From Lederbergia graminis (lineage in GTDB: Bacteria > Bacillota > Bacilli > Bacillales > Bacillaceae_C): DNA of 64,000 nt. The notes beneath the pieces were generated by a model. That model made no database searches. It worked only from the letters and a program-made list of their open reading frames with translations, and was not told the DNA's origin. A program made the translations under genes and the position numbers. This document shows positions 16,234-25,379 of this stretch, piece after piece (positions within the stretch are counted from its first letter, which is position 1; every line of letters starts with the position of its first letter). The stretch lies in NCBI RefSeq assembly GCF_042655485.1, contig NZ_JBHSMC010000001.1, positions 372,001 through 436,000 of the forward strand, in the 5' to 3' direction.

Positions 16234-17412
16234 TTGAACATCGTGATAACAGGCTTCGGTGTTAATGCACCAGGTATTAATAATATAGAAGAACTTAAGA
16301 ATAATTTGGAGCAAGGGATTTGTACACTTGAAGAGATAAAAGACTTTGGACTAAACGATTCTTCTATCGTTGCAGGAAAAATACCACATGATTACTTAAT
16401 TATAAATGAGAAGAACTATAAACGTTACCCTCGAGTAAGTAGACTTGCAATCAAAACGGCTGATGATGCAGTAACTATGGCCAAAATTTCGAAGATTGAT
16501 CGTAAAAGAATATCCATTGTAATGGGAACTTCAGTTGGTGGTTTACAACAAATCCAGAGAGAAATCGCTCCACTTGGAGACGAGTATCGAAAATACCCTA
16601 TTCATGGTATTAATTTTGGAGATCCACATGTAGTTTCATCCGCTATTGCTTCACATTTCGGAGTTAAAGGACCTGTTCATACCATTACTACTGGATGTAC
16701 AGCAAGCTCAGACGCTATTGCGCTGGGCAAACTACTATTAGAAAGTAAACAAACAGATGTGTGTATTGTCGGTGGAGCAGATGCATTTGTAGATATGTGG
16801 AGTATATTCGGGTTTCATAAATTAAAACAGATTGAACTCAATAAAAGAATCGGTGAAACTGGTGTACCGTTTTCAAATCAAAGTAGTGGATTTGTAATGT
16901 CAGAAGGTGCTGGTGTTTTGGTACTTGAAAGAGAAGAAGATGCTCTACAGCGTCAAGCACAAATTTATGGAGTAATTGCAAGAACATATTCCAACAATGA
17001 TGGGTTAGAAATGTTTCAATCAGATATGACAGGTAGTCAAATGCTAGATGCATTACAAAATACAATTCTGGATGAAGTTCCAACATATATTAATAGTCAG
17101 GCGCTTGGACTAAGAGTCAATGACTCAATCGAAGCAACTGTTCATCAGCAGCTATTTGGAAATAAAGTACCTATCACATCTATTAAGGGATTGTTTGGAC
17201 ATACATTTGGTGCCATGGGAGCAATTCAAGTAATCTCAGCACTGATTACAATAGAGCATAACTTTATCCCTAAAACTATGTTCACAAGAGGTGATGGTTA
17301 TGAACAATTACCGATTGTCTATGAAACAAAATATGTTGATGTTGAGAAGGTTGCAATTACTTCACACGGAAATGGTGGTAATAACACGTGCATACTAGTC
17401 AATAAATACTAG
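16234..17412 (+). CDS. Ketosynthase-like paralogue with an altered triad (Cys-Gln-His)
   Basis: A 392-aa beta-ketoacyl synthase fold protein. The nucleophile is kept as C155 (TTGCTASSDAI), the second His as H323 (FGHTFGAMGA) with Lys318, but the first catalytic His is replaced by Gln289 in INSQALGLRVND, and the neighbouring conserved Thr residues are lost. Known condensing enzymes need both His residues to decarboxylate malonyl-ACP, so it may acylate its Cys without normal elongation, or be a non-elongating partner. TTG at 16234 behind TTGGAG gives a FabF-like start. The next gene, a GGDEF-EAL protein, follows after 26 bp and is probably co-transcribed. Substrate unknown. Confidence 0.85.
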   Translation: MNIVITGFGVNAPGINNIEELKNNLEQGICTLEEIKDFGLNDSSIVAGKIPHDYLIINEKNYKRYPRVSRLAIKTADDAVTMAKISKIDRKRISIVMGTSVGGLQQIQREIAPLGDEYRKYPIHGINFGDPHVVSSAIASHFGVKGPVHTITTGCTASSDAIALGKLLLESKQTDVCIVGGADAFVDMWSIFGFHKLKQIELNKRIGETGVPFSNQSSGFVMSEGAGVLVLEREEDALQRQAQIYGVIARTYSNNDGLEMFQSDMTGSQMLDALQNTILDEVPTYINSQALGLRVNDSIEATVHQQLFGNKVPITSIKGLFGHTFGAMGAIQVISALITIEHNFIPKTMFTRGDGYEQLPIVYETKYVDVEKVAITSHGNGGNNTCILVNKY

Positions 17413-17438
17413 TGCTCAAATAATTTGGGAGTGAAAAA

Positions 17439-19841
17439 ATGGAGTTACCAATATATTCATTAATCGCAACGTTACCTCTTTTCATGGGAATTATCATTTT
17501 AAAAATGATTGACAATAAAAGGTTAACATTTGCATTATTTCAATTATTTCTTTTTGTTAGTTTATGGCAATTCGATGTATCCCTCTTATTTACTTATCAA
17601 ATATTACCAATTGAAATAATGGATATTTTATTTCGCTTATTTAGAATTGGACCAATCATGTTAACCCCTACCTTAATGTACATTGCCTATACAATTGCTT
17701 CATTAAGTCTTAAAGATAAAGATAATATTCGTTGGACAATAATTATAAATAAATATGTTGTAATTGCTTTTTACTTGCTAGGTTTAATTACGTATGTAGT
17801 TGGATGGACCAAACATGGAATTGCTGAATATACAATCATTCATTCCGAAAAATTTTCTAATTTTTATTTTCCAGTGTATGGATCCCTTTCATGGGTATTT
17901 ATCGCGAATGTTTCTTTGTTTTTAGTTGGAGCATTATCCTGTGTGGTAATTGCATGGAAGTTAAATAATAGTGAATATAAATCGTTTCTAGTAGCTTTTA
18001 TGGTTTTAGCATTATTAGGCTATGGTATCGGTAGATTAAACTTCTATCCTGAATCAAGACTTTATTATAGTGGTGTAGCAATTCTATTTTTTGCTACAAC
18101 TGTTTTCATACTTTCGTTGCGTTTCAATATGAATATGATTAAAAAAGTTAATCAACAATTAGATACACACAAAAACTTTTTACAAACAGTCATAGATCAT
18201 AACCCAAACTTTATTTATGCCGTTAATCAAGAAGGGGTATTTACACTTGTAAATAAGTCTTTCGCTGAATTGTACGGATCCAATCCTCAAGCAATAATAG
18301 GAAAAACAATTAATACAATTCAACCAAATCAATCATTAATTAGTAATGAAGATATATATGATGTTGACACACTTCATCTGTTTGAGGAAAAGTTTATCCA
18401 AGTAGACGGTCAGAAAAAATGGGTAAATTCATATAAAATTCCGATAAAAAAATCTGAAGACATATTATTATTGGGAGTTGCAACAGATATTACAGCTTTA
18501 AAAGAGCAAGAAACTAAAATTAGAAAAATGGCTTATCTAGATGATTTAACAAAGTTACCTAATCGACGTTTATTTAATAATGACTTGGAATTGTTAATTA
18601 ACAACGAACATAATCAATCAAAGATAGGTGTATTCTTTATTGACTTTGATCGTTTTAAATTTGTGAATGATACACTTGGACATGATATTGGAGATCAATT
18701 GCTAATACAATTGGGGAGTAGACTTCAAAAGTTAGTAGTAGATAACAAAGTAAAAGTGTATCGAATCGGGGGAGATGAATTTACAATTATTTATGCTGAT
18801 TGCGACTATCGATCAGTAGAGGTTTTAGCTAAAACAATTTTAGACATATTCAACCAACAAATACAAGTTGATAATAACAGCTTATACATCACCCCGAGCA
18901 TTGGAATTAGCGTTTATCCAGATGATGGATTAGATACAAAAACAATCATAAAAAATGCTGACGCAGCAATGTACCATATTAAAGAGACTGGTAAGAATAA
19001 TTATCAATTTTTTAATGCTGGTATAGACCATTACTTACAACGAAAACTTGCTGTAGAAAAACAGTTGAGATCTGCGATTGAAAATGATGAACTTACATTA
19101 TATTACCAACCTCAGTTAGACTTACAAACAATGAAAGTAGCAGGTGTAGAAGCGTTAATTAGGTGGGATAACAAAGAACTTGGAACTGTTTCACCAGCTG
19201 AATTTATTCCAATTGCGGAGGAAACAAACTTAATAAAAACACTTGGAGAATGGGTGTTAACAGAGGCCTGTAGACAAAATAAACAATGGCAAAATGCTGG
19301 ATTTAATAAAATAAAAGTGGCTGTCAATATATCGATAAAACAGTTTAATGAGGCTGATTTTGTAGATACTGTCGCGAAAGTACTAGCTGCTACAAATCTT
19401 GAAGCAACATATCTTGAACTAGAAATTACAGAGGGAATCGCAATTAGTGACCCTCAGATTGCAATTAACAAACTTCATCAATTAAAAGAATTAGGCGTGA
19501 CTATTTCAATAGATGACTTCGGAACAGGTTATTCATCTTTAAGTTATTTGCAAAAATATCCGATTGATTTAATAAAAATTGATCAATCTTTCTTAAAGGG
19601 TATTTTAACTAATAAGGAAAATACGGCGATTGTAGTTACTATTTTATCGATGGCTCAGCACTTAAATTTAGATGTTATTGCTGAAGGAGTAGAAACCGAA
19701 TCCGAGTTTCAATATTTACTTAGTACATCTTGTAATTTAGCCCAAGGTTATTATATAGGGCATCCACAATCAGCAGATGAAATACAAAAAGAATTTAATA
19801 AATCGTTTAAAAAACTACAAACTAGAGAGTTGAACTTGTAG
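17439..19841 (+). CDS. Membrane PAS-GGDEF-EAL cyclic-di-GMP enzyme
   Basis: An 800-aa protein: about seven N-terminal membrane helices (residues 1-230), a PAS domain (about 245-355), GGDEF (about 365-530) and EAL (about 545-790). The GGDEF signature is intact at 444-448, without an RxxD inhibitory site just before it. The EAL domain keeps EAL 571-573, NISIKQF, LEITEG, the DDFGTGYSS motif (D692, D693), KIDQSF and AEGVET, as needed for phosphodiesterase activity. It could make or degrade cyclic-di-GMP in response to a membrane or PAS signal; net direction cannot be read. A cyclic-di-GMP riboswitch lies 24 kb away at 44375. Confidence 0.95.
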   Translation: MELPIYSLIATLPLFMGIIILKMIDNKRLTFALFQLFLFVSLWQFDVSLLFTYQILPIEIMDILFRLFRIGPIMLTPTLMYIAYTIASLSLKDKDNIRWTIIINKYVVIAFYLLGLITYVVGWTKHGIAEYTIIHSEKFSNFYFPVYGSLSWVFIANVSLFLVGALSCVVIAWKLNNSEYKSFLVAFMVLALLGYGIGRLNFYPESRLYYSGVAILFFATTVFILSLRFNMNMIKKVNQQLDTHKNFLQTVIDHNPNFIYAVNQEGVFTLVNKSFAELYGSNPQAIIGKTINTIQPNQSLISNEDIYDVDTLHLFEEKFIQVDGQKKWVNSYKIPIKKSEDILLLGVATDITALKEQETKIRKMAYLDDLTKLPNRRLFNNDLELLINNEHNQSKIGVFFIDFDRFKFVNDTLGHDIGDQLLIQLGSRLQKLVVDNKVKVYRIGGDEFTIIYADCDYRSVEVLAKTILDIFNQQIQVDNNSLYITPSIGISVYPDDGLDTKTIIKNADAAMYHIKETGKNNYQFFNAGIDHYLQRKLAVEKQLRSAIENDELTLYYQPQLDLQTMKVAGVEALIRWDNKELGTVSPAEFIPIAEETNLIKTLGEWVLTEACRQNKQWQNAGFNKIKVAVNISIKQFNEADFVDTVAKVLAATNLEATYLELEITEGIAISDPQIAINKLHQLKELGVTISIDDFGTGYSSLSYLQKYPIDLIKIDQSFLKGILTNKENTAIVVTILSMAQHLNLDVIAEGVETESEFQYLLSTSCNLAQGYYIGHPQSADEIQKEFNKSFKKLQTRELNL

Positions 19842-19904
19842 TTAGTTAAGATTGTATCTTGTGGTGGTTATTTTTTTGCTTTATAGTTTAATTTGGTGAT
19901 TTGA

Positions 19905-20285
19905 ATGAAAATATTTATCGTATTTATCGGAGGATTCCTTGGATCCATTTGTAGGTATATGGTTAGCGGATGGTTCCCATCACATAGCGGATTTCCGATA
20001 GCAACAATGTTGATTAACATAGTAGGCTGTTTCTTGCTAGGATGGTTATTAACTACGCTGAAGTTAAATAAAAACAAACATCTATTTATTTCATTACTAT
20101 TTGGTACTGGTTTTATTAGTTCGTTTACTACTTTTTCTACTTTCACCATCGAAACAATACAACTACTAGAAAATCAGTTATATATATTTGCTATTGTCTA
20201 TGTATGTGCTAGTATTTTGTTAGGAATTTTGGCAGCATATATAGGATATAAATTGGTAGGATTCAAAGTGGGGGAGAACCGATGA
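19905..20285 (+). CDS. crcB1: Fluoride channel subunit CrcB/Fluc 1
   Basis: A 126-aa Fluc family protein with four membrane helices that lets fluoride leave the cell. The family motifs GGFLGSICRYMVSGW, TMLINIVGCFLLG and GFISSFTTFSTFTIE (with the Phe-box and central Thr) are present. The stop overlaps the second crcB gene by 4 nt, so a heterodimeric channel of dual-topology halves is likely, as in other Bacillaceae with paired crcB genes. I found no crcB-type fluoride riboswitch in the 63 bp before it. Confidence 0.93.
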   Translation: MKIFIVFIGGFLGSICRYMVSGWFPSHSGFPIATMLINIVGCFLLGWLLTTLKLNKNKHLFISLLFGTGFISSFTTFSTFTIETIQLLENQLYIFAIVYVCASILLGILAAYIGYKLVGFKVGENR

Positions 20286-20644
20286 TTTGGCTAGTAGGGA
20301 TAGGTGGTTCGATTGGAGCTGTTGTGCGATATCTATTCGGGCAATGGATGACAAATCGGTTTTCAAATAAATTAACTTTTCCATTTAACACATGGATCAT
20401 TAATCTTTCTGGTTCTTTGCTTCTTGGACTACTAGCAAATATGTATGTAGAGAAAGAAATTAATGATTGGATTTGGTACTTTTTTGGTATTGGCTTTTGT
20501 GGTGCATATACAACTTTTTCTACATTTGGGATGGAAGTTATTACACTTTTACAAGCTAAAAATCTACGATTAGCTGTCTCATATATAGTTACTTCCATCA
20601 TATTAGGACTTTTATTTGCTGCAGGTGGCTATTTTTTATTTTAA
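20282..20644 (+). CDS. crcB2: Fluoride channel subunit CrcB/Fluc 2
   Basis: A 120-aa Fluc family protein, the second half of the crcB pair. Motifs GGSIGAVVRYLFGQW, TWIINLSGSLLLG and GFCGAYTTFSTFGME match the family. The ATG overlaps the stop of crcB1 (ATGA). Its own stop codon lies inside the 8-bp repeat made by insertion of the 189-bp element that follows at 20646, so the gene may have lost or altered its last codons in that event. Confidence 0.93.
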   Translation: MIWLVGIGGSIGAVVRYLFGQWMTNRFSNKLTFPFNTWIINLSGSLLLGLLANMYVEKEINDWIWYFFGIGFCGAYTTFSTFGMEVITLLQAKNLRLAVSYIVTSIILGLLFAAGGYFLF

Positions 20645-20645
20645 A

Positions 20646-20834
20646 GGCTCTGTTAAAGTTCATTGTTGTTAACAACTTAGTTGATTGTAGCGGATGTACA
20701 CGAGACTCCTGCGGGAAAAGCACGAGCCGAAGATCCACTTGGCAAAGCGGTTTTCTTTGCCAAGTTAGCAAAGGCCGTGCCCGCGGAAAGCGAGTGTACA
20801 GGAGCGAAAATCAACAACAGAGTTTAATAAAGCT
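20646..20834 (+). mobile_element. 189-bp MITE-like element, copy 1
   Basis: Starts GGCTCTGTTAAAG and ends with the near inverse (TTTAATAAAGCT); other copies end TTTAACAGAGCT, giving 12-bp terminal inverted repeats. ATTTTAAA is repeated perfectly on both sides (20638-20645 and 20835-20842), an 8-bp target duplication. Inside are nested stems: TGTACAC with GTGTACA, CTGCGGG with CCCGCGG, and CTTGGCAAAG (20738-20747) with CTTTGCCAAG (20755-20764). It has no reading frame for a transposase and is clearly more GC-rich than its surroundings. Confidence 0.9.
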
Positions 20835-20842
20835 ATTTTAAA

Positions 20843-20886
20843 AGATATGAGTGATTCCGAATGGATATAGCTCATGTCTTTTTTTG
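20843..20886 (+). terminator. Terminator after crcB pair and MITE copy 1
   Basis: AGATATGAG (20843-20851) pairs with CTCATGTCT (20871-20879) with one G-T pair, followed by a T-run. It was probably the crcB terminator before the element inserted. Confidence 0.75.
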
Positions 20887-20998
20887 CTATCAGTCAGATA
20901 TTTAACTCATTTCATTATTTTCTAAAATATAGTTGACATTCCTTTTAGCGGATGATATTATTTTCATTCTCATTGCAAATAAAAGGAGGAGAAACTGC

Positions 20999-21976
20999 TT
21001 GATTACAGTAAATGGATTAAGTAAGTCTTTTAAAGTGGCTAAGCGTTCTAGTGGATTAAGAAATTCATTGAAAGCGCTTTTTTATCGTGAGCATACAACC
21101 GTTCATGCGCTTAGTGACATTTCTTTTTCAATTCAACCTGGTGAAATTGTAGGCTATATAGGACCAAATGGAGCAGGAAAATCGACAACCATTAAGATTA
21201 TGAGTGGGATTTTAGTACCTAATTCTGGTACATGTAGCATATTAGGATTTACACCATGGAAAGAAAGAGTAGAGTATGTGAAAAATATAGGTGTCGTATT
21301 TGGTCAGCGATCGCAATTATGGTGGGATGTACCAGTAATTGATTCATTTGAGCTACTCCGAGATATTTACAAAATTCCACTCTCTGAATATGAAGCTAAT
21401 GTAAAGCTTTTAACTGAAACACTAGATTTGAAAAATATTATTAACACACCTGTTCGCCAATTAAGTCTTGGACAAAGAATGCGTTGTGAAATTGCTGCAT
21501 CACTATTACATAGTCCTAGTGTCTTATTTCTGGATGAACCGACGATTGGATTAGACGCCCTTTCCAAAATCGCCGTGCGGAAATTTATTAAAACGATTAA
21601 TAAAGAGAAGGGTGTTACTGTTATCCTGACAACCCATGATATGAATGATATTGAAGCATTAGCAGATCGAGTTATTTTAATTGGGAAAGGTAATCTGCTT
21701 TATGACGGCAAATTAAATGAGTTACGGAAAAAGTATGGATCTAACAAGATGATGACAGTTGATTTTCGAGGGACAGGACAATTTCGTAATATATATGGAA
21801 CGGAAGTGATATCACAATCATCCGAAAGAGCAATTCTTAGTATAGATACGGAGAAAACGATGATATCAGACGTCATTACGGAGATTTCTAGTTTAGTAGA
21901 ATTAGTGGATATATCGATTGATGCACAGCCTATTGAAGAAATAATTGTTGAATTATATAAGGAGTTTCAAATATGA
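20999..21976 (+). CDS. ABC transporter ATP-binding protein (ABC-2 export type)
   Basis: A 325-aa ATPase with Walker A GPNGAGKSTT, signature LSLGQRMRCEIAAS, Walker B VLFLDEP and the H-loop TTHDM. It belongs to the larger-than-usual ATPases (COG4586-like, by memory) that pair with two ABC-2 type permeases of about 260 aa. The TTG at 20999 is 8 nt behind AAAAGGAGGA; the frame opens at 20933 without a ribosome site. Its stop overlaps the next gene by 4 nt. Substrate is unknown; related systems are described as exporters. Confidence 0.93.
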   Translation: MITVNGLSKSFKVAKRSSGLRNSLKALFYREHTTVHALSDISFSIQPGEIVGYIGPNGAGKSTTIKIMSGILVPNSGTCSILGFTPWKERVEYVKNIGVVFGQRSQLWWDVPVIDSFELLRDIYKIPLSEYEANVKLLTETLDLKNIINTPVRQLSLGQRMRCEIAASLLHSPSVLFLDEPTIGLDALSKIAVRKFIKTINKEKGVTVILTTHDMNDIEALADRVILIGKGNLLYDGKLNELRKKYGSNKMMTVDFRGTGQFRNIYGTEVISQSSERAILSIDTEKTMISDVITEISSLVELVDISIDAQPIEEIIVELYKEFQI

Positions 21977-22776
21977 ATGCTTATGTATCCGTATTAAAAC
22001 TTCGACTAATGAATGGCTTACAGTATAGGACAGCTGCAATTGCAGGTGTAGCTACACAATTTTTCTTTGGTTTTATGTTTATTATGATTTTCGAGGCATT
22101 CTACGCACATACAACACAAGCGCCACCAATGTCGTTAACACAATTAATCACTTATATATGGCTACAACAAGCTTTTCTATCATTTATCATGTTGTGGTTT
22201 CGTGATAGTGAACTTTTTGATTTAATTACAACAGGAAATATTGCCTATGAACTTTGTAGACCAACTGGGTTATACGGATTCTGGTATGCAAAGCTACTTG
22301 CTCAACGTTTATCGAGCGCAATACTAAGGTGCTTTCCAATTTTCATTATTATTTTTTTATTACCAAAACCATATAAAATGACAGTCCCGCCGTCTGTTAC
22401 AACATTTCTATTATTTGTAATTACACTTACACTTGGTTTATTAATTCTTGTATCCATTTCCATGTTCATTTATATTTCTGTATTTATTACGATGTCTCCT
22501 GTGGGATCATTATTAATGTTCAGTGTGTTAGGTGAATTTTTTGCAGGTGCAGTAATTCCAGTTCCTTTAATGCCTACATGGCTCCAAAACATTGTATATT
22601 TATTACCTTTTCACTATACTGCTGACTTTCCATTCCGTGTGTATTCAGGACATATACCTACATCTGAAGCAATTATTGGTATTCTTGCACAATTAATATG
22701 GTTAGTGGCCCTTATTCTTTTAGGAAATTTTGCGTTTAAAAGTGTATTACGAAAAGTTGTTATACAAGGTGGATGA
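21973..22776 (+). CDS. ABC-2 type permease 1
   Basis: A 267-aa integral membrane protein with about six helices, the first permease of the three-gene exporter. It overlaps the ATPase gene and the second permease gene by 4 nt each, indicating tight coupling and a complex with one copy of each permease. The RLMNGLQYRTAAIAG start resembles the amphipathic entry helix common to this ABC-2 subgroup, as does the parallel stretch of the second permease (KSQMQYRTSF). No substrate can be inferred. Confidence 0.9.
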   Translation: MNAYVSVLKLRLMNGLQYRTAAIAGVATQFFFGFMFIMIFEAFYAHTTQAPPMSLTQLITYIWLQQAFLSFIMLWFRDSELFDLITTGNIAYELCRPTGLYGFWYAKLLAQRLSSAILRCFPIFIIIFLLPKPYKMTVPPSVTTFLLFVITLTLGLLILVSISMFIYISVFITMSPVGSLLMFSVLGEFFAGAVIPVPLMPTWLQNIVYLLPFHYTADFPFRVYSGHIPTSEAIIGILAQLIWLVALILLGNFAFKSVLRKVVIQGG

Positions 22777-23564
22777 TAGAAATGGTTCTTTTCTTCAAAT
22801 ACTTAAAGATATTATTTAAGTCGCAAATGCAATATCGTACTTCCTTTATTTTATTATCAATCGGTCAATTTTTCATTCCCTTTACAATTTTCGCGGGTCT
22901 CTATTTATTATTTGATCGATTTGGACAAATTAAAGGTTGGACATTTTATGAAGTGGCACTTTCCTTTGGGATTATTCATATGGCATTTGCACTTAGTGAA
23001 TGTTTTGCTCGTGGATTCGATTCCTTTTCAAGTCTTGTTAGAGAAGGGAATTTCGATCGTATACTTGTCAGACCAAGAGGGACGATGATTCAAGTAATAG
23101 GATCAAAATTTGAATTTACTAGATTCGGACGATTAATACAAAGTGTCATCGTACTTACCTGGGCTGTTGTAAATCTTCCTATTGATTGGAACGTTACGAA
23201 AATAAGTGTACTATTCCTAATGGTTGCTAGTGGATGCGCCATATTTACAGGAATATTTATTTTAGCAGCAACCCTATGTTTCTGGACGATACAAGGACTA
23301 GAGGTAGTGAATATTTTTACAGACGGAGGAAGAGAAATGGCACAATACCCACTCAATATATATCATAAATGGGTGTCAAAATTCTTCACTTTCGTCATTC
23401 CTTTTGGCACTGTTAACTATTTACCGCTCATGTATTTACTAGATAAACATGAAGGAAATGCACTTCCATACATGTTAGCACCAATTGCAGGTTTTATGTT
23501 CATTATTCCTTGTATATTCGTCTGGAAAATCGGTGTAAGACATTACTGCTCAACAGGCTCATAA
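22773..23564 (+). CDS. ABC-2 type permease 2
   Basis: A 263-aa membrane protein with about six helices, second permease of the exporter. ATG overlaps the stop of permease 1 and CAAGGTGG lies just upstream. The block GNFDRILVRPRG is typical of this permease family and mirrors GNIAYELCRPTG in permease 1, so the two are distant paralogues. The C-terminus meets the convergent minus-strand DUF3889 gene with no gap, and no terminator hairpin is visible between them. Confidence 0.9.
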   Translation: MIEMVLFFKYLKILFKSQMQYRTSFILLSIGQFFIPFTIFAGLYLLFDRFGQIKGWTFYEVALSFGIIHMAFALSECFARGFDSFSSLVREGNFDRILVRPRGTMIQVIGSKFEFTRFGRLIQSVIVLTWAVVNLPIDWNVTKISVLFLMVASGCAIFTGIFILAATLCFWTIQGLEVVNIFTDGGREMAQYPLNIYHKWVSKFFTFVIPFGTVNYLPLMYLLDKHEGNALPYMLAPIAGFMFIIPCIFVWKIGVRHYCSTGS

Positions 23565-23903
23565 TTAACGTGTCGTTTCTCGATAATTTATTTGTATTAC
23601 TTGTTCTGTTTCATTTTCAAATTCAATATCAACGAAAACACCAAATTCACGGTTATTTTCTCTTAACCATAATTTGAATTTTTCTGTAGAAGAACTTGCA
23701 CCAGTATCTCTCCCAATGTGTAAATAATCAATGATTTGCGCATTGGGATACTTTGCTTTCACATTCGCCATTGCTAGTCGACCCCATTTTGCATATGAAG
23801 GTACTTCATTCAATACTGCATCTTGATTAGTGGTAGTAATTACTGGTAGAAGACTGGATGCGAAAATAAAACTTGCTAGTGTAAAAGGGAGGATAATTTG
23901 CAT
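23565..23903 (-). CDS. Secreted DUF3889 family protein
   Basis: A 112-aa exported protein: signal peptide to about residue 25, then a compact domain with YAKWGRLAM, YPNAQIIDYLHIGR and EKFKLWLRENNREFGVFV, which I recognise as the DUF3889 family of Bacillaceae. The family has no known function. Upstream on the minus strand there is AGAAGG before the ATG. It ends back to back with the ABC permease gene. The partial protein at the left edge of the window carries a similar C-terminal domain fused to a wall-binding-type domain, suggesting an extracellular role. Confidence 0.8.
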   Translation of the reverse strand: MQIILPFTLASFIFASSLLPVITTTNQDAVLNEVPSYAKWGRLAMANVKAKYPNAQIIDYLHIGRDTGASSSTEKFKLWLRENNREFGVFVDIEFENETEQVIQINYRETTR

Positions 23904-24057
23904 TTAGATAACCTTCTTTTTCTTTTTAGTATTTGTGATATTAATTTCCACTATTCATGTCAAAAAACTTAATTTTCTATTTATCTGACTTTAGTAGATG
24001 ATTTTTATTCTACTCATGGTAAAATACATGTAAATACATATAAAAGTGAGGGCCAAC

Positions 24058-24852
24058 ATGATTAAAGCAATTTTTTTCGATTTGGATGATACAATTCTTT
24101 GGGACCAGAAAAGTGTAAAAGAAGCATTCGTTGCTACATGTAAAGTAGCACAGGAACGCTATGGTCTAGATCTAGATGAATTAGAGGAAGCAGTTCGCGA
24201 AGCAGCAAGAAAACTTTATTCTAGCTATGAAACTTATGCATTTACACAAATGATTGGAATTAATCCGTTTGAGGGATTATGGGGCAACTTCTTAGATGAT
24301 CATGATGAATTTAGAAAAATGAAAGACATTGTGCCACAATATCGTAAAGATGCATGGACAGAAGGGCTAAAAGCATTAGGAATCGATGATGAAGCATTTG
24401 GACACGAGTTAGCGGAACGATTCCCGCAAGAACGTAGAAATCTACCATTTGTTTATGATGAATCTTTTTCCGTATTAGATAGATTGAAAGATAATTACAA
24501 GCTATTATTATTAACAAATGGCTCCCCAGATTTACAAAACACTAAGCTAACGATCACACCAGAAATTGCTCCATACTTTGATCAAATCGTTATTTCCGGT
24601 GGATTTGGAAAAGGGAAACCAGATCCTTCCATTTTCGAACATGCATTACAACTAATGGAAGTAGATAAAGACGAAGTTCTCATGGTTGGAGATAATTTAA
24701 TGACTGATATCCTTGGAGCAAATCAAACAGGTATTAAATCCGTCTGGATCAACCGACACCAAAAAGAAAGAACAGAAGTAGTACCAACATATGAAATTAA
24801 TCATTTGGAAGGATTATTTGATATATTAGAAGAATTACGTAAGATTGTCTAA
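24058..24852 (+). CDS. HAD superfamily phosphatase
   Basis: A 264-aa HAD hydrolase of subfamily IA. Motif I is FFDLDDTILWD with the nucleophile and acid Asp pair, motif II LLTNG, motif III the Lys in GKGKPDPSIF and motif IV VGDNLMTDILGA. The helical cap of about 100 residues lies between motifs I and II. ATG at 24058 behind GTGAGGG is preferred to the GTG at 24046. The long cap recalls YjjG-type nucleotidases and N-acylneuraminate 9-phosphatases, but the substrate is not settled. Monocistronic, with a terminator at 24903. Confidence 0.9.
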   Translation: MIKAIFFDLDDTILWDQKSVKEAFVATCKVAQERYGLDLDELEEAVREAARKLYSSYETYAFTQMIGINPFEGLWGNFLDDHDEFRKMKDIVPQYRKDAWTEGLKALGIDDEAFGHELAERFPQERRNLPFVYDESFSVLDRLKDNYKLLLLTNGSPDLQNTKLTITPEIAPYFDQIVISGGFGKGKPDPSIFEHALQLMEVDKDEVLMVGDNLMTDILGANQTGIKSVWINRHQKERTEVVPTYEINHLEGLFDILEELRKIV

Positions 24853-24902
24853 TCGGCATTTCTTATTTAAATTCAAAAATCAAAGTTTCATAAACAAATA
24901 GA

Positions 24903-24934
24903 GGGAGTGTCCTTTACTAGACATTCCCTTTTTC
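24903..24934 (+). terminator. Terminator after the HAD gene
   Basis: GGGAGTGTC pairs with GACATTCCC (one G-T pair) around a short loop, followed by a T-rich tract. Confidence 0.85.
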
Positions 24935-25018
24935 TTTCTATTTATTCATTCTTTTTTAAGAATATATGAAGTATAATTGTCTATATTAAGACAATTCACT
25001 TTATTTGGAGGAGTTCAC

Positions 25019-25354
25019 ATGCCAGTAATTCGTGTCAATGATCAAGAATTAGAAAAGTTCCCAAATTGGTCAGAGATTAACCATTATGGAATTAATCATT
25101 TAGAAGTAGGGCAAGAGGTGCCATTACATTACCATTCTTGTAATGAATATTGGATTATCATTAGTGGACGTGGAATTTGCACAACAGAAGGAGATACTTA
25201 TGAAATTGGACCAGGTGATTTAGTATTAACAAAAGAAGGTGATGAACATTCACTAATTGTTACAGAAAAAATGACAGCGGTTTATATTTATGGTGTATTA
25301 CCACCAGGAGGTTCCATAGGTTACTTATATCGTGATAAAACAACAGAAGTTTAA
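25019..25354 (+). CDS. Small cupin-domain protein
   Basis: A 111-aa single-domain cupin. The metal-binding motif 1 is seen as LHYHSCNEYWIIISGRG (two His and one Glu) and motif 2 around IGPGDLVLTKEGDEHS with a His. ATG at 25019 sits behind TTTGGAGGAG. It lies 25 bp before the Gfo/Idh/MocA oxidoreductase and is likely co-transcribed; together they suggest conversion of a sugar or inositol-like compound, the cupin being a possible isomerase. The actual reaction is unknown. Confidence 0.85.
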   Translation: MPVIRVNDQELEKFPNWSEINHYGINHLEVGQEVPLHYHSCNEYWIIISGRGICTTEGDTYEIGPGDLVLTKEGDEHSLIVTEKMTAVYIYGVLPPGGSIGYLYRDKTTEV

Positions 25355-25379
25355 TATATGACGAGAGGAGGTATTTTCA

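Noticed and set aside
20646..20834. MITE copies as Bacillaceae-1 RNA or another known structured RNA
   Set aside because: Terminal inverted repeats and flanking 8-bp duplications explain the boundaries better, and I do not see the known RUCCU loops of Bacillaceae-1. A transcribed role is not excluded.
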